Source of the DNA: a virus
Reading direction: 5' to 3' (one strand)
IMG/VR virus record: IMGVR_UViG_3300005529_000023
Coordinates: 62,001-126,000 of that record
DNA: 64,000 nt
A program made the translations under genes and the position numbers. The notes below the pieces were generated by a model, which did no database searches, was not told the origin of the DNA, and saw only the letters and a program-made list of their open reading frames with translations. This document shows positions 57,918 through 64,000 of the stretch, piece by piece (positions within the stretch are counted from its first letter, which is position 1; each line of letters starts with the position of its first letter).

Positions 57918-59456
57918 TTACACCTTTGCTCTAGCCCTAACTTCCTCAAACGTAGTTGCGTTGAGGATCTTACCGTTCTCGAAGATCGGAACCAACATGT
58001 CGCCAGACATCTCGTGATCAAGAGTCAGTCCATCTGTGTAGTTGATCTTCCCGTTAGCATCCTTCCAAACAGCAACCTTACCCTTTTGGCTCTTCTTGAT
58101 CCCGTCATCGGTCTTAGGATTCTTGAAGATCTGCTTCTCTTTTCCGTTGATCACGCACGCAGTAGACTTGAGTGCGAAACCAAAAGTATCTCGGGTGTTG
58201 TATTGATAGGTGTACGAACCAATCCCGAAGACTACGTTGATCGAAGCGAAACCCTTGGCTTTAAGCCTATCCATAATCTCTTTGGCGCGATTGAGTGTGA
58301 TCGCATCACCGTAGATCAGGCCAATATGGGAGTCAAGCAGGCAGTAGCCATTGGCGGTGACAGTTCCACCGAAGATATCCCAAAGAGCTTCGACGGCGCC
58401 TTTATGTTGAAGGCTTCCCCTCGGAGCATCGGGATCGCCGCAAACGATAAGGACTGGATCTCCTGAGTCAGGACGAATGACTACTTTGTCGAGACCGATC
58501 GGGCTGCCCTTGCGAGCGAGAATGTCCTTCTTGAGAGCAGGAATCACTCGTCCGATCACATCCCAAAAGTCGTATCCATCGGAAACGATCGACACTGGAC
58601 CGCTAGGATGAACGACATTGATGAGAGTTCTCAAATATTCCATGTCGTCGCCATAAGCGCACTGGATGCTGTGCTCGGAAGCAGGAATGGAAGTTCCAAC
58701 GAGTTCCTTTTCGATGTTAGCCTTGTAGTAGTACTCAGCTGAGGAAATCGACGGACACGTATCTGTTCCAGAGAACTGAGTCAGATGGCCCATGCCAGTG
58801 AGCATTCCAGCGTGAACACCCATCATTCCTCTCATCGAGAAATCATGGCCTTGGAACATCACAAAGCCCGTATCACCGACAGTTTCCATTGCTGCCTTAT
58901 TGAGGATCTTACGATACTCACGAGCGATGGTAGCTGCGGTGTAGCAAGGCCACAGTTCGCAGGAGGCCAAAGTCTCGATGTAGTTCGTGAGCCAAAAGAA
59001 TCGGGGATCGGTGTTCTGGATCGTGAGAACTGGCGTACGAAGAGGAACAACCGTTCCTTCTGGAAGTGCCTTGATGAGCAAGGGCAGATAACCCAAGTCA
59101 TGAAGCTCTTCAAGATGCTTCGTTTCAGGGTTTTGATCGCCGAGAGTAAATTTCACGAAGCGAGTGTACTCCGCGAGCACTTCTTGCTTATTTCTCTTAA
59201 AGAAGTTCTTGTTGAAGTAGTCGATCAAGAACCTCTTAGTGAAAGCCTGATTACCGAAAACGGCGACTTCACAGACATCCTTCATGCGCGTAGCGCGAGG
59301 AGTCCAAGTGGAGTACACGAGCTGCGTTCCCTTGGGATACATCGGCCTGTGTGCGAGCTTGTAGAAGTCGCACAAAGCAGCTGCCAAAGGCTCAAATTCG
59401 CCCGGCGTGTTTAGGGGAAACTCCATACCAATATCGTGACTGTAGTAGTTGCTCAT
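57918..59456 (-). CDS. Nicotinamide phosphoribosyltransferase-like protein (Nampt/NadV or Namat)
   Basis: The 512-aa protein has the Nampt layout: FYKLAHRPMYPKG at the N-terminus, FQGHDFSMRGMMG near residue 200, TSIPASEHS near 255, SIVSDGYDFWDVI near 290, VVIRPDSGDPVLI near 322 and INVVFGIGSYTYQYNTRDTFGFA near 415. Canonical Nampt makes NMN from nicotinamide and PRPP. In the phage NARP1 pathway a homologue (Namat) instead joins nicotinamide to ADP-ribose pyrophosphate. The Prs-like gene next door makes that option worth testing. Confidence 0.9.
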   Translation of the reverse strand: MSNYYSHDIGMEFPLNTPGEFEPLAAALCDFYKLAHRPMYPKGTQLVYSTWTPRATRMKDVCEVAVFGNQAFTKRFLIDYFNKNFFKRNKQEVLAEYTRFVKFTLGDQNPETKHLEELHDLGYLPLLIKALPEGTVVPLRTPVLTIQNTDPRFFWLTNYIETLASCELWPCYTAATIAREYRKILNKAAMETVGDTGFVMFQGHDFSMRGMMGVHAGMLTGMGHLTQFSGTDTCPSISSAEYYYKANIEKELVGTSIPASEHSIQCAYGDDMEYLRTLINVVHPSGPVSIVSDGYDFWDVIGRVIPALKKDILARKGSPIGLDKVVIRPDSGDPVLIVCGDPDAPRGSLQHKGAVEALWDIFGGTVTANGYCLLDSHIGLIYGDAITLNRAKEIMDRLKAKGFASINVVFGIGSYTYQYNTRDTFGFALKSTACVINGKEKQIFKNPKTDDGIKKSQKGKVAVWKDANGKINYTDGLTLDHEMSGDMLVPIFENGKILNATTFEEVRARAKV

Positions 59457-59635
59457 TTTGCACCCCCAACTTCATCACGGGACTTTCCGCAAATTTCGCA
59501 CAAGCTGCTATTCTTGAACCAGTGCAAGTGTGGGGTCTTCGCCAGCCTGGCCTTGGGTTCTCTACTGTGATACACAGTTTCCATTTGTTTCTTGGTCATT
59601 CCTAAGGAATTGACCTTCTCTACTGTTTTTTCCAT
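59453..59635 (-). CDS. Small zinc-knuckle protein, 60 aa
   Basis: HLHWFKNSSLCEICGKSRDE gives H...CxxC that could bind zinc. Basic N-terminus. It lies between the Prs-like and Nampt-like genes and overlaps the latter by 4 bases. Confidence 0.6.
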   Translation of the reverse strand: MEKTVEKVNSLGMTKKQMETVYHSREPKARLAKTPHLHWFKNSSLCEICGKSRDEVGGAK

Positions 59636-59652
59636 ATAATCTCCTATATGGG

Positions 59653-60432
59653 TTAAGCTTCACTCTTCTCGCCATCGCGAGTGAAGACACGTTTGATGCC
59701 TGATTCATGTAGGGTCTTCACACCGCGTGAGAAGATCCCGTGAGTGACAAAGAGATTTACCTCTTTTGCACCTGCGGCCAACAGGTCTTTGGCCAACAAC
59801 TTGAAGGTGGCGCCACCATCGCAGATATCGTCTACAATTAGGACGTTTTTGCCGGCGCAATCACCGATAACTTTGTAACTGAGAATGTTTCCACTGAGCT
59901 GATCGCGAACTTTTTCACCGTAAATGTGCGGCCTGAAACAAGTAGAGTAAACCTTCGAGTACTTGGTCAGCGCACCCTTGTCTGGATAGCAGAAAATTGT
60001 GAATGCGCCGTTTTTGTCCATTTCTTGAGCAACTTCTTCGACCTTCTTAACAGGGTAGATGGCTTCAGCGGAACAACTCGGACGAACAGCGTCCCAATTA
60101 TGGGGATCGTGAATGATCAGATGATTGACGAATGTGAATGTGTTGAAGAGTTTGAAAAAGGTCTTGAGTGCAAAACAACTATCATTCGCTATCGGCTTGT
60201 CTTGGCGAGCATACGGCAAATAAGTAATTTCGATCTCGCTTTGAACAGCAAGGGTGTCGAAGAGATGAAGAAGCTGGAACAGCTGCATCACTTCTGCTTC
60301 ATTCGAATATTGCCAGAGAATTTTTGCTGGATTGGAACGAGAACCAGTGAGCGGTTCGGGAAGTTTCCAGACCTGGGAGGTCTTATCGGGGAAAACCGTA
60401 ACATTCAACGGTTGACCGTTTAGGTAAATCAT
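59653..60432 (-). CDS. Ribose-phosphate pyrophosphokinase-like protein (Prs or Adps)
   Basis: The PRPP-synthetase pattern is clear: ITYLPYARQDKP near residue 69, IIHDPHNWD near 103 and VLIVDDICDGGATF near 198 (PRPP-binding loop). At 259 aa it is shorter than cellular Prs (about 315). It could make PRPP for the Nampt-like enzyme, or act like Adps, which adds pyrophosphate to ADP-ribose in NARP1. Confidence 0.9.
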   Translation of the reverse strand: MIYLNGQPLNVTVFPDKTSQVWKLPEPLTGSRSNPAKILWQYSNEAEVMQLFQLLHLFDTLAVQSEIEITYLPYARQDKPIANDSCFALKTFFKLFNTFTFVNHLIIHDPHNWDAVRPSCSAEAIYPVKKVEEVAQEMDKNGAFTIFCYPDKGALTKYSKVYSTCFRPHIYGEKVRDQLSGNILSYKVIGDCAGKNVLIVDDICDGGATFKLLAKDLLAAGAKEVNLFVTHGIFSRGVKTLHESGIKRVFTRDGEKSEA

Positions 60433-60506
60433 TTGGGCTCCTTATCGAGTTCACTCCGAGTTCCATCAATCTCGAACTTCGGTGGCGAACTTGCCTTACA
60501 CTTAAG

Positions 60507-60515
60507 GTTATATCA
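60507..60515 (-). promoter_or_regulatory. Extended -10 promoter for the NAD unit, TGATATAAC
   Basis: TG-A-TATAAC on the minus strand with TTGTTT exactly 17 bases upstream of the hexamer. It starts the Prs-like/Nampt-like/NADAR unit, leaving a leader of about 70 bases. Confidence 0.65.
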
Positions 60516-60550
60516 GAGCCTATTTAGCGAAACAAGGAAAATAAGGAAAT

Positions 60551-60574
60551 AAAAAAGGCGCCATCCCTGGCGCC
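60551..60574 (-). terminator. Rho-independent terminator
   Basis: GGCGCC-N6-GGCGCC followed by TTTTTT on the minus strand. It ends the prohead-protease unit just before the NAD-unit promoter. Confidence 0.8.
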
Positions 60575-60615
60575 CCATCTTTTGAAAAGATGTCTCTGTG
60601 TCTTCCTGACACGTA

Positions 60616-60786
60616 CTAGAGTTTTAGAACAATTTTAACAGCTTGCACAGCTGCATCGACAGCAGCCTTGATCAGTCCATGACCAAAGTAGCCGATTGCG
60701 ATGCCGCAAGCAAGATGTGACCAGCCATAAGCTTTCGCAAGCCAAGGCTGAACTTGTGCCCAAAGGGCGAGTAATTTAGCTTTCAT
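60616..60786 (-). CDS. Small membrane protein, 56 aa
   Basis: Translation from MKAKLLALWA has a hydrophobic segment (about residues 23-40, containing HLACGIAIGYFGHGL) and an amphipathic C-terminal helix ending in Lys-Leu. It overlaps the end of the prohead-protease-like gene and is followed by a terminator. A holin-like role is possible but unproven. Confidence 0.55.
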   Translation of the reverse strand: MKAKLLALWAQVQPWLAKAYGWSHLACGIAIGYFGHGLIKAAVDAAVQAVKIVLKL

Positions 60787-62248
60787 TTTTCTTCTCCTTC
60801 TTTTCGGCCATCATTATGCCGAGATTGTCGTTACCAGTTGAAAACGGTCCAGTACCAGTCATCTTGCGCAGACTTTTTTCGGCCCTGAGCGACTTGCTGA
60901 GAGCTAAAGTCCTACCGATTGCGTCAATTTCTCCCTTTGTAAGATGGGGAAGACGCTCTTGCATGAACTTGACGAACTGCTCGCGCTTTTCCCATTTCTG
61001 GTACTCTTCTTCCGCGCGAGCAAACCATTGCGACTTTTCTAGCTTTGGCTTGATCTGCTTCATCTCTTTGAGCGCTACTTTGGCATGTCGGCGTGCCATT
61101 TCTTTCGAACCATGGCCGGCGCTAGATGGCTGCCTGATGTGAGTTCCCATTACGCTAGTTCCACCCTTGGGATTGGAAGCGGGAGCCATATGTACGCCCT
61201 TGATGTTTTTGTCGAGATCTTCTTTTGCTAGAGCAGCACCTTGTGTAAGTTCTGAAGGCGCAGCTAGACCAGATCCTGCATCGAGGGCTTTGTGAAGAGT
61301 TGGCGCAAGTCTGGTTTGTTTTCTTTCAGCGGTACCAGCTGCCTGCATGTGAAGTTTCATCTTGTCTACGTGGTGAGCGCCAAGCTTAGGGTCTTTGGCT
61401 TTTCCAGCGGCAGCATGATGAAAGCCAGCAGCTTCCGTGTGGTCTTGGCTAGAAAACCCATGGTATTCATGAATTTTTGCGTGAGTGAAAACTTTCTTGC
61501 CTGACTTCGTAGTACCCATGTGAAGACCGGGGTTGCTAGTTGGCGATGCAATCGCAGGAGTATGCGCTTTTGGAGCAGCAGGAGGAACTTGGCCAGTTGT
61601 AGTCAGAGATTTTTGTATATCTTCTTGTTTCACTAGTTCTACGTAAGAAGGTTGAGAGAACTGAAACAGCTCAATCTCAGTCGATTCAGTCTTAAACAGT
61701 TCATTTATGTCTTTTGGCTTTCTTGGAGGCATGATTTCAGCAACCGCTGTCTTGTTACAGGGAGTCACAGTAATCGTGACTTTGCGGGCGATAGAACGAG
61801 GAATATCCATTCCCTTCTTTTCGATTCTTGCGCCTTCGATAGAGAAATTATTTACGTAAGCCTGATTCTGGCCCTTTTTGTCATGATCATAACGGAACTT
61901 TCCAGCCAAATCGCGAGCTGCGTCTGTGTAGTCATCAAATAGTTCACCCATCACATATAAGTAGGGAGTTTCGATTTTGCGCCAGAATTTCAATTGATGA
62001 TCGTCGTCGCAGTCTTCTTCTTTGAAGATCTTCTTAGCCTTAAGAATTTTTCCAACAACCATTGCAGGAACTTTGATTTGCAATTCTACGGGCCTACCAT
62101 CTTTATCTGGTACTTTTCCAGTTTCATGTTCAAAGTTGAATACTCCATCTTTTTCAAGACTTGAGATATCCATTCCAGCAATTGAAATACGTTCACCCGA
62201 ACTGTCAATGTTTTCTGAGGCAGCGATGCCGTGAATGAAAGTACTCAT
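60776..62248 (-). CDS. Prohead-protease-like protein with long C-terminal extension
   Basis: The N-terminal 170 residues (GIAASENIDSSGERISIAG, GVFNFEHETG, YVNNFSIEGARIEKKG) fit phage prohead protease/head-maturation proteins. Residues 215-400 are a disordered His/Ala/Gly/Lys-rich region with repeated HAAAGKAK-like pieces, and the C-terminus is helical. The extension may be an internal head or scaffold part. It lies on the opposite strand to the portal/terminase genes. Confidence 0.7.
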   Translation of the reverse strand: MSTFIHGIAASENIDSSGERISIAGMDISSLEKDGVFNFEHETGKVPDKDGRPVELQIKVPAMVVGKILKAKKIFKEEDCDDDHQLKFWRKIETPYLYVMGELFDDYTDAARDLAGKFRYDHDKKGQNQAYVNNFSIEGARIEKKGMDIPRSIARKVTITVTPCNKTAVAEIMPPRKPKDINELFKTESTEIELFQFSQPSYVELVKQEDIQKSLTTTGQVPPAAPKAHTPAIASPTSNPGLHMGTTKSGKKVFTHAKIHEYHGFSSQDHTEAAGFHHAAAGKAKDPKLGAHHVDKMKLHMQAAGTAERKQTRLAPTLHKALDAGSGLAAPSELTQGAALAKEDLDKNIKGVHMAPASNPKGGTSVMGTHIRQPSSAGHGSKEMARRHAKVALKEMKQIKPKLEKSQWFARAEEEYQKWEKREQFVKFMQERLPHLTKGEIDAIGRTLALSKSLRAEKSLRKMTGTGPFSTGNDNLGIMMAEKKEKKNES

Positions 62249-62250
62249 AT

Positions 62251-62706
62251 CTATAAGATTAACTTGTTGTTCTTTTTGCGATTCTCATCTGCGGATAAGT
62301 ACTGAAGATTCCAAGGAACATGTAGTCCACAAACATCTCTGCCACGTAAAGGAACTATGTGATCTACGTGAAAACCCACTGGACAACTGTCATATATCGC
62401 GGAAATCTCTTTCTCGAAATTCCCAATAGTAGCCTTGAGTTGGATAGCACGTCTTTTGGCTTGATTTATCCTATGTTTATGTTTTCTCACTGGATTCTGA
62501 AAATATTTTCTATCCAATTCCCTAAGTCTTTCTGAGTTATTTTCTTTCCATTTCTCTCGTCTTAACGAATATTTATCCTTATTTGGTTTGTAATAAATAT
62601 CTATAAAACAGGGCTTACAGACAGAAGTCCTTCCAAACTTTCCCTTCTTTTGCTTATTAAATTGATCAAGCTCTTTTTCTAAACCGCAATTTTTACAAAT
62701 TTTCAT
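62251..62706 (-). CDS. HNH endonuclease
   Basis: CKNCGLEKELDQFNK and CKPC form an N-terminal zinc finger. VDHIVPLRG...CGLHVPWNLQYLSADENRKKNNK is the HNH core. The start MKICKN is chosen over a longer frame because it begins the conserved finger. It sits directly upstream of the prohead-protease-like gene. Confidence 0.85.
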   Translation of the reverse strand: MKICKNCGLEKELDQFNKQKKGKFGRTSVCKPCFIDIYYKPNKDKYSLRREKWKENNSERLRELDRKYFQNPVRKHKHRINQAKRRAIQLKATIGNFEKEISAIYDSCPVGFHVDHIVPLRGRDVCGLHVPWNLQYLSADENRKKNNKLIL

Positions 62707-62763
62707 ATGTAGAAGATTCGTTCTTGTGAATACGTAGTTAAAGAATTTACAAACTTGCATCAT

Positions 62764-62887
62764 AAACTATCGTTTTTACACGATAAAGTTGATGAGCGAC
62801 ATTCTTTAACAGTATCGAGAAGTTAAGCCACTTAGGAAATAAGTGGAATAAATGTGTCACGACACAAAATACTAAGGAGAATTTACA
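62764..62887 (+). promoter_or_regulatory. Structured leader of the plus-strand 62.9 kb operon
   Basis: CCACTTA-GGAAA-TAAGTGG (7-bp hairpin) and TGTGTC-AC-GACACA (6-bp) precede AAGGAG and the ATG at 62888. I see no certain -35/-10. The hairpins may protect or control a highly expressed mRNA. Confidence 0.5.
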
Positions 62888-63355
62888 ATGCCAAGTTCAA
62901 ATGCAAAAGCCGTAGCACTTGCTCGCGACCTAGCTGACAAGCTAGCTAAGCGTTATGCTGGTGGTTCTGGTCTAAATACAATCCGCCAAGCTTTCGATGC
63001 TAATGGCTGGCCAATGATTTTCGTTTCCCACGGTGGAAACGAAGCTGAAGGACAAGCAGTTGTTCTCATCCGTATCAAGGGTGTAGACGCTGTTTCGAAG
63101 GACATCTTCGGCAACGCAACGACTGCCTATGCTCCTCACACGCTTGAGTTGGCATATGAGCTTACTGCGACTTCGAACTGCCCAATTCCAACTCTCGCTG
63201 ACCTAGCTCAGGCTGAGTTCGAAGCTATCAAGACTGGCGTTCGTTACCAGCTTAAGGAAATTGCTAACGCTACTCAGGTTACTGAAGCGGCTATCAACGC
63301 AAAGTCTGCAGACGCGGATATCGACGAACTATACTGGCCAACGAAGTCTGTGTAA
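62888..63355 (+). CDS. Probable structural protein, 155 aa
   Basis: Small Ala/Thr-rich alpha/beta protein. A strong RBS (AAGGAG) and paired 5' hairpins suggest high expression. No family recognised. A virion protein near capsid genes is inferred. Confidence 0.6.
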   Translation: MPSSNAKAVALARDLADKLAKRYAGGSGLNTIRQAFDANGWPMIFVSHGGNEAEGQAVVLIRIKGVDAVSKDIFGNATTAYAPHTLELAYELTATSNCPIPTLADLAQAEFEAIKTGVRYQLKEIANATQVTEAAINAKSADADIDELYWPTKSV

Positions 63356-63379
63356 TTGGTTACGTAGGGAGAAACCACT

Positions 63380-64000
63380 ATGTATACCGAAACACAGCTT
63401 TCAAAGCTAATCGAGGACGTGGAAAAAGAATTCACGGCTCATTTGGCGAAGGCGGAGGAAGGCTTCAAAGTCTCTCTCGCTAAGTCAGAAGAAGCCAATG
63501 CTAATTCCGAACCTCTAGCTAAGGCTGAAGAAGGCGAAAAAAAGCCTCCTACAGAAAAAAAGCCTGAAGCTAAAGAAGGAAAGGAAGAAGGCAAGGAAGC
63601 CCCAAGTCACGATGGTAAGGAAGCTGCGCCAGCACCAGCTGAAGGCGAAAAGCCAGCAGAAGGCGCTCCAGCACCAGAAGCTAAGGAAGGCGCTCCAGCA
63701 CCAGCAGAAGGTGCTCCAGCTCCTGCACAAGGCGGAGACCAATGTGACTACGACGCGGAAGACTTGGAACACATGAGCAAAATGTACATGTCCATGTCTA
63801 AAGGTGAACTACTAGCTCACCACGACGCTGTCAGGAAGGCTTTAGATACAAAAGGAATGGGTGAACCCATGATGAAGTCTGAACTAAATGCTCATCCTGA
63901 TAATGCGCCAAAGCCAAAGGACAACGGTAAGTCGTTGGACAGCGATCCTGCCAACGGCGGAATTGTTGAACAGGCTCCTGACAATACGCCAGGTGCTAAG
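63380..64000 (+). CDS. Low-complexity structural or scaffold protein (partial at window edge)
   Basis: The frame opens after GGGAGAAACC and runs off the window after 207 codons. Residues 40-115 are made of imperfect Glu/Ala/Pro/Lys repeats (EGAPAPAEGAPAPA), followed by a helical HMSKMYMSMSKGELLAHHDAV segment. Its place suggests a capsid-region protein, possibly a scaffold or head fibre. Confidence 0.65.
   Translation, partial: MYTETQLSKLIEDVEKEFTAHLAKAEEGFKVSLAKSEEANANSEPLAKAEEGEKKPPTEKKPEAKEGKEEGKEAPSHDGKEAAPAPAEGEKPAEGAPAPEAKEGAPAPAEGAPAPAQGGDQCDYDAEDLEHMSKMYMSMSKGELLAHHDAVRKALDTKGMGEPMMKSELNAHPDNAPKPKDNGKSLDSDPANGGIVEQAPDNTPGAK

Noticed and set aside
63515-63772. An 85-aa Phe/Ser/Cys-rich frame on the minus strand
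   Set aside because: Antisense shadow of the Glu/Ala/Pro/Lys repeats in the plus-strand structural gene.
1-64000. CRISPR array
   Set aside because: No regularly spaced direct repeats were seen. The repeated short motif is the scattered TGATATA promoter element.

Overview
The window is a 64 kb piece of a large tailed-phage genome (Caudoviricetes). Terminase large subunit, portal, a MuF-like head protein and a prohead-protease-like gene are all present, together with an almost complete phage replication and recombination set. Genes are packed with ATGA or GTGA overlaps and most lie on the minus strand. Lipoprotein and signal-peptide signals, a beta-barrel-like exported protein and an OmpA peptidoglycan-binding domain point to a Gram-negative host. 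I cannot name the host or the closest known phage from sequence alone.

Layout. 1-35.4 kb (minus) is the replication, recombination and takeover region: a partial aminotransferase at the left edge, SLOG and CYTH proteins, ClpP, AEP-type primase, DnaB-like helicase, a possible sigma-like protein, UvsX/RecA, gp32-like SSB, a secreted subtilase, DNA polymerase III alpha, DnaQ exonuclease, a stand-alone ClpX zinc domain, RNase HI, an A1-like phosphoesterase, RuvC-like resolvase, SbcC and SbcD, a GGQ release-factor protein, a MazG-like protein, a signal-peptide ClpP-like protease, a candidate small terminase, a GroES-like protein, a sigma-70-like factor and a UvsW-like helicase. 35.5-45 kb (plus) holds GroEL, TerL, a GIY-YIG endonuclease, portal, head proteins and a C39-like cysteine protease. 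45-53 kb (minus) holds tRNA-Met and an unusual envelope/ABC-transporter operon: coiled-coil protein, membrane coiled-coil protein, substrate-binding protein fused to OmpA, barrel-like protein, permease, ATPase. 53-62.8 kb holds DNA ligase, an IPNS-like oxygenase, an M15 peptidase, a tRNA and structured-RNA region, a NADAR protein, a Nampt-like/Prs-like pair, a prohead-protease-like gene and HNH endonucleases. 62.9-64 kb (plus) starts another probably structural operon.

How the parts work together. The replisome is self-supplied (primase, helicase, PolIII alpha, proofreader, SSB, RNase H, ligase), although no clamp or clamp loader is in view. Recombination is T4-like (UvsX, SbcCD/gp46-47, UvsW, RuvC-like). 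The Nampt-like and Prs-like pair beside a NADAR gene suggests NAD+ rebuilding and ADP-ribose handling against NAD+-depleting host defences. Chaperonin, ClpP/ClpX-domain and release-factor genes suggest takeover of protein quality control.

Regulation. A recurrent extended -10 motif (TGATATA or TGATAGA) lies at the start of many transcription units, including both tRNA units and groEL. At several genes the -10 hexamer ends exactly 6-7 nt before the ATG, which predicts leaderless mRNAs. Two stretches (44.9-45.2 kb and 56.3-56.9 kb) carry tRNAs plus long helices that no coding gene explains; they are the best places to look for new RNA elements.
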